Of a DNA stretch of 64,000 nt, positions 1-11,416 are shown one piece after another. A program made the position numbers and the translations under genes. Within the stretch, counting starts at the first letter, position 1. Each line of letters starts with the position of its first letter. Under the pieces are notes generated by a model. It saw only the letters and a program-made list of their open reading frames with translations. It did not search any database and was not told the origin of the DNA. Source of the stretch: Malurus cyaneus samueli (lineage: Eukaryota > Chordata > Aves > Passeriformes > Maluridae); assembly GCA_009741485.1 (NCBI GenBank), contig CM019215.1, positions 81,424,187-81,488,186 on the forward strand. Reading direction: 5' to 3'.

Positions 1-3000
1 TGCTGAATGTACCATGAAGTGGAGGTGGGTAGTTCAAAAGAATGATGCTGCCTCTCAGTCCTTTTGAGGCTCTGTTTGCTTGATCTGCCTCTGACCCATA
101 GCCCTACACCCTGCTGTCACACTCAGCCCCCTCCTGTGGATAGCAGCACCTTTCTCTTCCTCTCCCTCCTTCACTTACCCTCTTCATCTGTGATATGAGG
201 AGACCTGATCTAAAAAGAGCATTGGGGACAGTGAGAACAACTACCACTGGAGTCACTTAAACACATGGACTTGTAAACTTGACTGTTCTAAGCCTGTCCA
301 AGCCAGGACTACAATCTGAATTAAACATAAGGTAACTCCTTTCACTGAATCAATAAGTGCAAATAACATAGCTTGCAACCATGTTTTATTTCCCAGACAA
401 AAATGGTTCTTAACAGCTTTCTGAAGGCTATGCTTCAGCCACCTGCTGCTAAAGTTGTTTGCATTTTCCTAGAAAATTTGATCTTCTGCAGCATTAAAAC
501 AGACAAGTACACAGTCAGCATGCTTGTGCATACTTGGGGCTAGATGTTTGAGAGTCGTATTTTTTAACGAATATTATAACTTCCTACAAATTTTATCTTA
601 GCAAGTATAAATTACAGGGATGGAGGGTGGGGAGCTGGAAATGTGGGAATCTTTCTCTCGGACTCAATTTTAGCTGCATTTTGGAGACAAAGGAGATCCT
701 CACTGTTATTGAGAAATGTCAGTTTGGTGTTTTGCCACGTACCTCATATTTGCATTTCACTGCAAGATCCTGTTATCTTGATATTCCTCTCTGGTATGTA
801 TGCTCTGGTATTTGGGTTCCTGCAGGGACCTTAGAACATGTATTTTGCAGTACTTGTTTCCACTTTGCAAATACACTGAAGCACACTGTAATACTAGTTG
901 ATTTTTGCAGCTGGCATATGAATGTATTGTACTCCCAACAGGAGAGGGATTGAAATGCAGATGCTGAGAACAGCTGTTTACAGTGAAATCCCATTTCCCA
1001 GTCAGTTGCTTTGAGCAAGAGGAGTTTCCCCTAGAAAAGCAGATCACCTCTGCTTTTACTTTTCTTTACACTATTCTCCTTTCTAGGGGTATAAATGCTG
1101 AACAAATATTCCACATTTGTTTTTTCACAATTAGTTTCATTGGCAAAGCTAACAACAATGAAAATGTCCTTCTCTAGGAGCCCTTCTCTTTTCTGCTATT
1201 GCTCTAATCCTCTCCAGGCCACCAAGTAATTACTTGAATTGTTACTTCAAGCTTCCCGTTGGTGTTCTACATCAGCAAAAGCATTAGGTACAGGCAGTGA
1301 GAAGTGATAACCTCCAGCATTAAAGATCATTAGAATTTCATGGGATTTACTTTCTGTTCCAATACTCCCAGATATTACAGATCACTGCCGTTTTTCAGTC
1401 TATTTCTCTGCACACTTAATCGATACTTAAGTAGCTAACAGGTAAATGAGGGGGGAATGTAAATTCAGATGCACTATTTTTAAATCCTTTCTGAGTCTAA
1501 CATGCAGGACGAGGAAGAGAAAAATTGTATCAATCAGCATTCTCTTTGGTTGCTAATTACACCAGCTGAGGATCCTGGGTGCTGTAGAGTTTCTAACTTT
1601 TCAGTTTCTGTCTTAGAGAACCTCTGCAGCTATGCATTAAAGCTGTTGTACGGACAGCAGGCAAACTGCACTTAATAACATGCTGTTGCTAAATCTAAAC
1701 ATTTTTTTTTTTCTATAGAAGTGCTTAGGGGGAAAGAAAACATCCAAAATCCAGTCCAAATTGTGTCTTTATGACCCAACTAAAATAAAAAGTAAAAGCC
1801 AGACTAACTGAACATGTTTTTTATTGTTCTTAAAAAGAATGTGGATCTGGACTGACAGCTTGTAAACTAAGAGCAACTTGATCTGTTTTCAAATGCTGTG
1901 CTATCCTCAGAACAACCCATGGAAATCATGATGTTCTGTTAAATGATTCAATACTCGGGGATTTGATTTGTCTTCTTAGTAAAAGGAGATTATTTCTCAG
2001 AAGAAATTTCTGTATTTTCATGCAGTTACCCTTTGAATTACTACTAAAACCAACAGAAAACAAGCTGTACCTCAGCAAGTGTGCAGAGACACATGTTCAG
2101 GTGATCTAACCCTATTTTGTCTCTCACCATTGCCCTTTTTTAACCTGATCACCTAAACACTCCTACCTTCCCCCCATTTGCTCTTCTACCCCCATCTCTT
2201 TGTCTCTGCAATCTTTGACATGGTTAACTGGAGCCTTACTTAGATATTTTGGAAAATTTCATCAGCAGTGCAACTGTGCTCTTTTAAAACAACAGCCTGT
2301 TAACAAACATCACTTCCACCCTAGATATTTGTGGTTTAATCACACTAAGGGCAATAAAACTCCTCTATATTTACACAAGATTAATGCTTTCTTGAGTATA
2401 ATGAGACAAACTTTGGCAGGTGCAACTTTGCAGATAATTTGTAAAAACCCAATGGACATTTATTACTTCCCTACCATTAATTATATGTGTTTGGAAAATG
2501 TGTGTTAATAGAGGTGAATACATACATACTTGTGATTTTAAAAGTAAATGAGCAAGACATAAACCAAAACTGACAGAAAAATTCAATAGGAAAGGAATAA
2601 CCAAAGCGAAGAGGGCTGACTACTTAAATATGAAAAATAAAAAGCCACATCAATGTGATATTTAGGTTGCTCTGGCAGGGGAGGGAGCCAGGAGCTGCTG
2701 GTACTTCTCGGCAAATGATACCAGGAATCTCTGCTGGCTGCCAAGCCCACAAGTCTGTGTGCAGCATTAGACAGGAGGTATTTAAGTAACAACTACCACC
2801 AAGTGAATGAATAACTAGAGTGTATAACCAAGTGCTTAACTTCTGAGAGAAAAGCAACATCTCCTTAAACAGCGTGTCTGTCATTGCACGAGATATAAAC
2901 ACTATATTGCATAAATACTCTACTTTCGCTCCCTAAATGATGTTTTGCAAGTATTTTTTAGCAGCCCTTAAACCAAATTGTTTAGAAATGTGGCAGTGGA

Positions 3001-4930
3001 AAAGCTGCATCCATTAACTTTATCTGAAAAATAAAAAAGAACCCTGCTGTTAGGGAAGTAAAAAATAGCTGACAGCCATTTCTTGGTTCTTGGTGGTTTT
3101 AGAGAGCTATTCACTGTGATAGAGGGGACTACACAACCACAGCACTGTTGAAAATTACAAATAACTCCACAAATAGGTGATATAAAATTAGCAGTGTTCG
3201 ACCAGATGAACATGGATGCATTTACCTGCAGCTTACATGTAACATTGACTCAATGAGAGAACCCCTGGGGGTGAAATTCACAATCCTGTGTGCAAAAGGT
3301 AGATGTTCACTTGGCAATAACCCAGTTCATTGTCTTGGTGCTTCTTCCCTCAAGAAATGTCAGTGTCTTTTAGCGAGGTCCAGGTGCAAGAGATGTCACA
3401 AACCTAAATGTAAAACTGTTGGGTAAAAGTTACAATGTGATGCTGGTCCAATCTTTATGTATGTAAACGTATTATAATCATTACAATTAACAGATGCTAC
3501 AACGCAATGTAAAGAAAATTATAAAAACTACAATATATTAATCTGTGATTTGTCGGTAGTGATTTTTCCCTTCTCTTTATCCTCCTCCTCCTTCAAGCAT
3601 TTATTCTTTTAAGGGAAGCAGTGTCAGGTTCAAATTTTGCTGCATTTCTGCTTTACTTGGGGAATTTGCAATATTATTCCAACACAATTCTTAGGTGCCA
3701 CCCCAAGGCTTCAGCTAACATTCTTCCCATGCCCACTCTTAGATGGGAATAGGAAGATGAGCAGGGACAGAAGAACTGTAAAGTTGAAGGAAATAGCACA
3801 AGAGAGTAAACCAAAAACGTTACAGTAGAAAGTAAGGATGGGGTCAGAACTAATACCTAAAATATGAACACCCAGGACTGAAATTCATGTTGGGGGCCAA
3901 GTGATTCATCTGTATTTGCTGGGGTGAAGGGTGAAAATGGGGCAAAATACTATGTTGTGATTCACATATTATACAATATTTTGTTTATAAATATATCAAA
4001 GATATACAAAGTAAAGAATCCTTATCCTTTTAGAATGTTCAAAGCTAAATTCAACACATTTTGTAGATAATCATATCACAGGTCATGTTAACCATGTTAA
4101 TTTTTCTCTGACTTTTAATATTTTGCTGGCTTTGAAGCTAAGAAGGATGAGTAATGGAGAAAAGAGACATGAAGATCTCTTACTTTTATATCTAATTTAG
4201 AGTTAGAATTGATATTTTTTGTGTGAAACTTTATCATTGCTTCAAAAGTTCCACAGATACCAAAGAAATGCTTCTAAAACAGAGTACATAGCCCTGGTTT
4301 AGGAATTGCTTTAAAATTGGTTCTGCTTTGCAATCTTACATCACATTTTAAGCAAGGAAACAAACAATAGGTGCCATGAGCTATGTTCTGTTGTTGCTAG
4401 CAGAACAGATTCAATTGGTCTCAAGGAAGAGAGAACAGTGTGTGTGAAAGAAAACTCCTTTTTGGGGTTCTGCTGGAAAATGCTAAGGTAATGGGCTCCT
4501 TGGCCTTTAACAGTAACAGACCTGCTCTCAGGTTCTGCAGTTGTGAGAATTCAGTGAGATGAATGTCCAGTATTTGTGCTCAAAGCTGTGTTGAGAGGTT
4601 GGAGTTCAAAGGAAGAGTTAAGACAAAACTAGGACAAAAAAGAACAGCTGCTCACTGGAACATCTGTGGGCTGTGTGACCAAAGGACACTTTCTGGGAGA
4701 TACAAAACAGAAAAGCAGATCCTCAGCATGAGCAAGAGATTTCATTTTTTAGTTCTTGCAGGATGAAAGATCAGAGCAATCAAAGATCAGGAAGACTGCT
4801 GAAAAGGGTGTCACATTCCCTACCCCTTTCATCAACAAGACCATGAGCAGAAGGAAAAAAGATTATAATGCAGAATGACACTAATTGTGAACTCATCTTA
4901 CTGGGAAAAGGTAAATGACTTCTCAGGAGC
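1..4930. other. Non-genic AT-rich DNA
   Basis: I see no gene here. The longest open frames are about 100 codons (for example 627-953 and 2200-2508 on the plus strand), have no recognisable domain and overlap other frames of similar length, as expected by chance. No CR1, LTR or tandem repeat was recognised. The block ends at a pyrimidine-rich tract. Confidence 0.6.
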
Positions 4931-4932
4931 CC

Positions 4933-4948
4933 TTTCTTTTCTTTTTTT

Positions 4949-4980
<32 letters not shown>

Positions 4981-4984
4981 CTTT
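4933..4984. repeat. Poly-T / pyrimidine tract
   Basis: A C/T tract resolves into an uninterrupted run of 30 T at 4951-4980. It lies about 80 bases before a CR1 tip but is not part of it, because avian CR1 elements end in short ATTCTATG-type repeats rather than poly-A. It is a simple low-complexity tract, or possibly the tail of an unrecognised minus-strand retrocopy. Confidence 0.9.
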
Positions 4985-5059
4985 TGAATGTTGTTTCAGG
5001 CTGTTCAGACACAAACCTGAGTGATTTTGCTGAAATGATAGAGGTCTGAAGTGTTTAAA

Positions 5060-5150
5060 ATAGAATCATAGAATCATTAAGGTTGGAAAATACCCCAAAG
5101 ATCTTTGAGTCCCAAGTATTAACTCAGCAGTGCCATCCATCAGGACGCTT
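5060..5150 (-). mobile_element. CR1 LINE, 3' tip (minus strand)
   Basis: The segment opens with the duplicated terminal motif ATAGAATCATAGAATCATTA and continues into the CR1 3' UTR signature GGTTGGAAAA, then a degraded version of the part reading 'pairs to expect: AACCC AGCACTGCCA' in related copies. On the minus strand this is the last 90 or so bases of a CR1, so the copy is extremely 5'-truncated, as is usual for CR1. The boundary on the right is vague because similarity fades near 5150. No coding part remains. Confidence 0.85.
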
Positions 5151-7080
5151 CTCTGTGGTTCAGTGCAGCCAGTTAGAGCTGTGTGCATTCTGACCTCGAG
5201 TTAAATTGCGGCCAGACCTGCTCTGGCTCTCACTGTACATTTAGGAGGACAGAGGGCGCTCATGTGACACTCCCTGTGCTGCTCTCGGTGGACCTACCCT
5301 CCAACCAAAATGATACCACAGATGTCAAAAGCATGAAGCAAATTAAGCTCATCAGAGCATGTAAGAATAGCAAATGGACACGATCCCAAAAGCATGTAAA
5401 TCATGGAGGGGCACTTAATGCCATATGGCAGTGCTCCAGTGTGGTGGGATCCTTTTACATAAGGGTACAAGACAGGATTTCAAACAACTTATGCTGATAT
5501 TTTATTTCCTTTGCTTTTCTGGTGTGTCCTTTTTGTTGTTCTGAGCCCCCTCTTTCCAAAGAAAATGAAAGCTCCAGCACAGTTTCGCTGCTGTCTGTTT
5601 GCTTTCCACGAGACCTTCTCGTCTTGGTTACACAGATGAGCCGGTCAAGGAGGAAAAGTGCCACCAGTGGCTGTAAACACTGACGGAGTCACTTCAGTAA
5701 TCTACCTCAAATGTTCAGGTACGTTCAGCTAAACCTTAGAAGTTCAGCTGATTAAAACCTGCCTGGCTGAAATGTGTTCTCAACCAAGCATCCGTGGGGG
5801 CACTATTGGAACAGCAGTACTATGGATGTACTATTATGTACACCCATATCACATCATCTCCCTGGGGCTGTCCACAGTCAGGAGAAGGGGTTGACTTCAA
5901 GGAATACTCTGCAGTAAATAAATGCTCTACTGTAGAAGCTTTTCTTCTCCATCCATTTTTCTCCCTGTTTCTGCTAAGCACTTCTGGGCAGACTGCTTTC
6001 CCAGAGAGCTCTGTTGATCGCCATAGGCTGCTGTTGAGGAATAAAGTTCAGTCACAGTCTCAAGTGTAATGTCAAAAGGGAAAACATTAATTAAAAGAAG
6101 AGGCAATCGAATACTCATGGCCTGTGAACAGACTCCAGGCAGCACAGGGCTGATTCTTCTGTTTCATTTCTCCATCGTATTTTGGCATTTGTGCTGAGTC
6201 AGACAGATGAAACTATGCCTAGAGCAACACTCTTTAACTGCTTTTCTGTTTTAATGTGCTGAACACCTGTCCCCTACTGTCCCAGTGCATTTAAAAAAGT
6301 AGAAGTCTCATAATATCATTTCTGTCTCTTTTTTGAAAAAAAAAAATTTAAATCTCTATTGATATTTAACAACTGCTCTTTGGTGTGAGATTATAACTGG
6401 CTAAAGAGAGATGCCTTTAAAGTAGTGCATCTCAATGTGGTTCTGTTTGTGTTTCTAACAGCTTTCAGGCATTAAACCAGCAGGATGTGTTCTGATCCTC
6501 CACATAAGAAATGGACAACAGATTATGCTCTAAAGGGGAATGCAAGAAACAGTCATGAACAGTTTAGGAACAACTTGTTCATTGGGAAAGTCTCTCCTAA
6601 CACTGAACATTTTAGTTGTTAGGTTATGTCCCATGGTATCAATGCTTCTATCTCCTCAATAAAGAGGTTAATACAATTGCAGAAGGGCATGCACTCATAT
6701 ATAGCTTAAATTAAGTCATTTGCCTCAATTATTTTTCTCCAGCAATGAGTTCTTCACTGAAGACGTCAAATTGTTGCATTATTTTTAGCTTCACCACCAC
6801 GTTCTCTTGTATAAGAACAGAGGGTTTACCTAATTTAATTTCTGTAAGCCATCAGTCATTGCATATTACTTTGTTAACTTACTTTCTGTTATATATGTCA
6901 TCTTTTTTCTCCTCCTCCAAGAACTTTTTTGAGCTGTTGGCATCCATGTCCCCACTTCTGAAGCACTTATTCTAAAGAATTTTCTTGACATGAGAGGTCA
7001 CGGCAGTGTACAGAAGAGTGGGCTTTCCGTGATGCCTGGATCATCTTCCAGAATTATCACATTTATTTAAAAGTCAAAAA
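5151..7080. other. Non-genic DNA
   Basis: No gene or repeat recognised. Open frames of 104 codons (5183-5497, plus) and 91 codons (5794-6069, plus) have no domain and no flanking signals that support coding. A 10-base A run sits near 6339. Confidence 0.55.
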
Positions 7081-7084
7081 TTTG

Positions 7085-7425
7085 CCCAGGTAGGTCAAAT
7101 GCTTTGTCCCAATTTGTGTTACCTTGCATTTTATCTGTTGTGCTCTCAGTTCACCCAGCTTTATTGCGTGTCACTGGAGTGCCATATAGCCTCTAGTCCT
7201 AATTATTCTGTGTAACTCTGTGGCATCTGCAGGTTTTTGCCACCTTGCAAATCATTTTTCGATCTCTCATGGATAATATGAACTAACCTGCCTCACTGCG
7301 GGGCTTTGTGCACTCACTGACAACTTTTGACACATTTTAATTTGACCATTATTTCTCCTCTTTAATTTGTGTCTTGCAGCCTGTTTTTGTCCAATGATGG
7401 GACTTTAGCTTTGGGTTTGTGTTCT
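7085..7425 (-). mobile_element. Ancient CR1/L3-like LINE fragment (minus strand)
   Basis: Read on the minus strand this matches the reverse-transcriptase 3' part of the old amniote CR1/L3 class rather than the young avian CR1 seen elsewhere in the window. Landmarks in order on the plus strand are: TTGCATTTTATCTG (about 7129), TCACCCAGCTTTATTG (about 7152), TGTAACTCTGTGGCATCTGC then TTTTTGCCACCTTGCAAATC (about 7210-7255), TGCGGGG (about 7298), TTTGACCATTATTTC (about 7341) and CCAATGATGGGACTTTAG (about 7391). These occur in the order and spacing I know for this class. The copy is heavily diverged with small indels and no open frame, so it is old and dead. Confidence 0.75.
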
Positions 7426-8485
7426 CCACTGTAGCTGTAAGGCACAGAGGGGTATTATACCTTGAATGCCTCCCTGTTTGGCAGCTGATTTTCTTTTGTC
7501 ATATTAGCTGTGGGTACCAGGCACCTGCAGCTGCTCCTGACCCCAGCAAGGCAGTGGGCTTGGCCTCTTTCCCAAGGCAAATCCTTTCCCCTGCTGCCAA
7601 ATTCCTGGGGTCCTCTAGAAAGACTAAGAGCTACACAGTCATATAAACAACGACAAAAACCTGCCCTTCCCAGTAAGGGAGGAAAATTCCACTCCAGAAC
7701 AACCCAAAATCCACTGAACAAAGCAGGGTTATCTGAGTTGGTCTCATCACTTAAGGGAATGCAGTAACATTGCAGTAATATCACCACACAAATTGAGATG
7801 TCTCCCAGATCCAACCCTCCCTGAGTAAGGGCCATCCATAATTCAGAGGTGGCTGGTCTGGCAGTCGTGGTCATTATAATGAAGCAGTTTGGGGAAAAAC
7901 AGAATTGTAGGAAGTGCTAGTGACTTGATAAATATTAACAAGTTAGTATCACACAGGGCATAAATCATCTTAAACACCTCCATAATCTCTGAAACCCTGC
8001 CTGTGCCTGTCCTTGGATGTAGCTGCACAGGTCTGAAAGTTTGCTTCTAATTCAGGCTGGCAAGGGTGATGGGAAGCACTCACCAGAAAGCAGAGTCTGG
8101 TTATTGAGCTGCAGTTATTGCCTAGCATATACTTAATTAATACTTAGTGTTCCTTGAATGAGAATGAGATTTTAACACTTGCAAGCGCTCATTGCTCCAG
8201 AGTTCTCTGAATTGAGGTTGTGCTGTCTCTCAGCCACGGGATTCTTCTACTTTGTAGAAGCAATTATTGACCAGTTTTGTTTTCAGACACCATATCTAGA
8301 TGAACGCTGAGGCTGAAGCGCAGAGAAGATCTCCAAGTTCTCTCACTGGAAATATTGCTTCTCTTCCCCGTCCCACTGGAATTAGAAATAAATAAAAAAA
8401 AAAAATGTGACATTCATTTCTACTGAAGTAAGTATTTGCAAATACGTATATTTGTAAGACTTTAATTTTAGGCCTAAGTTAACCT
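7426..8485. other. Non-genic DNA
   Basis: No gene recognised. A 139-codon open frame on the minus strand (7455-7874) overlaps two plus-strand frames of 75 and 85 codons, has no domain and looks like chance in a slightly GC-richer patch. Confidence 0.5.
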
Positions 8486-8487
8486 GA

Positions 8488-8606
8488 CAAGTCTTTTTAA
8501 GGAGCTTGCCCAAGGCCACACAGTGGCTCTGTGTCAGCCAGGATTAGACCTCAGGAATTGTTGCCTTTCAGTCCACTAGACCAAGCTGCCTCTCATGCTG
8601 CCATCA
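8488..8606 (+). mobile_element. MIR-like CORE-SINE fragment
   Basis: The middle reads GCTTGCCCAAGGCCACACAG followed by a GGATTAGACCTCAGGAA block and then a CAGTCCACTAGACCAAGCTG / CCTCTC block. This is the characteristic right-hand order of a MIR SINE (the 'CTTGCCCAAGGTCACACAG', 'GGATTCGAACCCAGG' and 'CCACTAGACCATGCTGCCT' landmarks), at normal spacing. The tRNA-like left end is not visible. MIR elements are ancient in amniotes, so one copy in a bird is plausible as a fossil. It has no coding capacity. Confidence 0.75.
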
Positions 8607-11300
8607 GAGCTCTCCAGGCCAGATCAGATCAGTCTGATCGCTTTCTGCATAGGGCTGATCTTCAAAAACATGTGTATCTTAACTGCCTGAGAAACCAAAA
8701 TAATGCTTTTCTGTACCAATAGAGGGCATAACCGTTTTTTCCTCTTTTCATTTCATTTTTTTGTGAGACAAAATTAAATCATAACTTTGCCCTGAACTTT
8801 AGGGGAAAAAAAAGCCTGAGGCACTTAAAGCCTCAGGGATGCTGGTCCACTTTGTGTTCTCATCACTTGATCCTTTGCTTTTAACAGGATTGCCTTTGCC
8901 ATTTGGCCAACTCCAGAAGGGATGACAGTAGCATTCACAGTAGCAGGAAATACATGCAAATTCAGGATAAAAGCTTATGAACTCAATTAAAGCATTAACA
9001 CCTTTGTCACTATAATTTCAGGTACCCCTGGATCACAAAACATGGTATCCAGTGACTTTATTTTGTCTCATCTCCTTGTCCCAAGGGCTGTGCAAACCAG
9101 ATGGTGCCTGTGCTCCTGACTGCATCATGCTCCTTTAAAAGCAATGGAAATCTGTTCCCAGCCACAGTCTGACTCCAGAATTTGACTCTTTTCTCTTCCT
9201 TCCCTGCCTAGTCCAGCTTGCCCTGAGCTCCAGAACAGGACACATGGCACAGAGCTTGTCAGGACTCACTGCCTGTCTCCCTGACATGTTGGACATGGGC
9301 TGCAAAGAGGGGTCTTGCAGCTGTGCTGCAACAAACAGCACGACACCCCCAAAGCCTCGTGCTGCCACAAATACCCATGCCATGCTCTCTGTCCCCATGC
9401 TGGCACTGTGCATCCATCCCAATCCAAGCACAGGCTTCCCTTGTGTGGCATCCAAGAGTTGAGGCTTGGGAGTCGCGCCACATGGAGAGATTTCATGCTG
9501 ATGGCATGAAAAACAGAAAGAGCAGAGGGGGTTTTTCACTGCAGTTGTGAAATATTTCGAGCGTGAGAAGAGGATACTTAGCAGAACAGAAGTTTTGAAA
9601 CCACTAGCTGAAGGTCTGACACGAAGGCAATTAACAAATCAAGATAGATTATGTAGATTTCTCTGGATCTACTGGGAAACTGCTGCTTATTGCAGTTTTT
9701 CAAGGCCCCTTAAAACTGTGCCTGTACTAAGCCAGACTAAGTAGAAGACCATTGCAGCTCCTTTTGTGACGCTACAGGAAATTAGCCAGCCTTCAGATTC
9801 TCCTGATAGACACACAGTAGCTATGGGAGAACTTCTTATGATCTGCAGATAATAACAGTAATGCCTTGCACTGTTGCCATGCCTTTCATCTGTGGATATC
9901 AAACTCATTAACTAGTTAAATGGCACCGCTCCAGTGAGATATGTACTTCTAACTTGGGTGGCTTGGGTGACTTTTATTGTTCTAAGAGCTCTCATAAGAC
10001 TGTCAAGGCTTTGCTTGCAAAGCAAAGATAATGATAGGCAAAAAGATGTGTTGGTTTGGAGCCTGAGGACTAGGACAGTTTAAGGAGGGGGACTACTTTA
10101 ACTAGTGCCATTTTTATATATTTTCACAGTGTTCTTAAAAATCCTTTACTGACCTAAAATCTGAGTAGCCGTGTAAAAGGAAATAAATATGCATCTAGGG
10201 ATAGCTGAAAGTAATGTGTTTTGCAGGGGAAGGAATATAAAAAGTCTTGATGTCGACTGGAGGTAAAACAAAACCTAACCAAACTACTCCCAGAGCAGAC
10301 ACAAACCCTTTGGTGGCCTATGGTGGTGTTCCATCAAACCCCTGAAAGCTGAGCTTACTTTTGGAGTTTTTATCATCCTTTTAATAGATTTACTCATTAA
10401 TGGAGGAGGAGAAGAAACTTATCTGTCAAAAATGTTCTATTCTTAAATGGGTTAATTTTTTTTTCTATTTCTATCTGAGAAACAATAAAATTATTTTGGC
10501 CATTTTAAAGGGAATCACCAGGAATACGAATTTGGGCATTGCTTGTACTCAGATAGCTGAGTTGTATCCACTCTCTCTCAGAGCTGAGGTAAAGAACCCT
10601 CTCTCATTACAATTCAGCCTTTGTTGTAGCCAGGCTTTTCAGGAGATGGAAGGAAAGCAGTGACTTCTCAAGAGAGACTGAGCATCTGGCAGAGACCAGC
10701 CCAGACAACTCTGAAGTGTCTAAGCTGCACAACTGGGACTGCAGTCAGGGCTTACACTCCTGTGACACAGCTTGTCCTTTGCTGTGATCCGATGAATCCT
10801 TTAGGCAAAGCCCATGGGGTTCCACCATCAGTAGTGTGGTACTAACTTGCTAAGGTAAGTATCTGAAATTCTTTCATGCCCTTGTTTTGCAATGAACTCC
10901 ACACAGACCAGATCCCAAAGATCAAATGTAGTCAGTTCTTAGGCCAAGTGAGATGAAGCTCACACTGGGATTGCAGCTGCCCTGTGTGTTTCTTATGCAG
11001 CTGCACTCACACTGTGATGGAGGTACTGCCCAGTTCTGTGCTGAACTTTGTCAGGCCAGCACCTTCACAGAGGTGGCCCAGAAGAGAAGGCCAGCCAGAG
11101 TAAACATCTATTAAAGTGGAGCTGTCTGCCAGACTCCTTGGCATGCTTTGGTCAGAATTGCTGTTTTTAAGCAACAGACATGTTTTAGGATGCTCTTATG
11201 ATGCTATCCTGTTTAAGAGACAGTGTAAGACCTAGAGGCAAAGAACTATGAATATGCATGGAGAGCAATGTTAGAATTCAGTCACGCTCAACACTGCAAT
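8607..11300. other. Non-genic DNA
   Basis: No gene recognised. The region 9135-9550 is GC-richer and open in several frames on both strands at once (up to 134 codons on the minus strand), which argues for composition and not coding. A good donor-like sequence (CTAAG|GTAAGTATC) ends at 10854 but no matching acceptor and open exon was found upstream. Confidence 0.5.
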
Positions 11301-11302
11301 GT

Positions 11303-11416
11303 CCTGGTATAAAACCAGGTCACCTTAATTTGGATCAATACACTTCCTCTACTTTTAAGCATGCAAACTGTCCCACTGACTTCAGTGGGACACTTTGAAT
11401 CCTTAATATTAAGGAT
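11303..11416. repeat. Cluster of three inverted repeats
   Basis: Three separate palindromic units lie within 114 bases. The first has arms CCTGGT / ACCAGG around a 5-base loop (11303-11319). The second has perfect 11-base arms TGTCCCACTGA / TCAGTGGGACA around a 2-base loop (11369-11392). The third is a perfect 18-base palindrome, ATCCTTAATATTAAGGAT (11399-11416). The second resembles the CCATTGACTTCAATGG motif common in old amniote repeats, so the cluster may be part of an unrecognised ancient transposon. Confidence 0.85.

Noticed and set aside
7455..7874. 139-codon open frame, minus strand
   Set aside because: No domain, overlaps other frames and has no convincing splice or promoter signals.
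8590..8645. GATCAGATCAGTCTGATC imperfect palindrome
   Set aside because: Short, and a lone feature beside the MIR fragment. Expected occasionally by chance.
9135..9550. Cluster of six overlapping frames on both strands
   Set aside because: Being open in many frames at once reflects local GC composition with few stop codons, not coding.
10840..10862. Strong splice-donor-like CTAAG|GTAAGTATC
   Set aside because: No paired acceptor with an open or otherwise credible exon upstream. Isolated donor matches are frequent in 64 kb.
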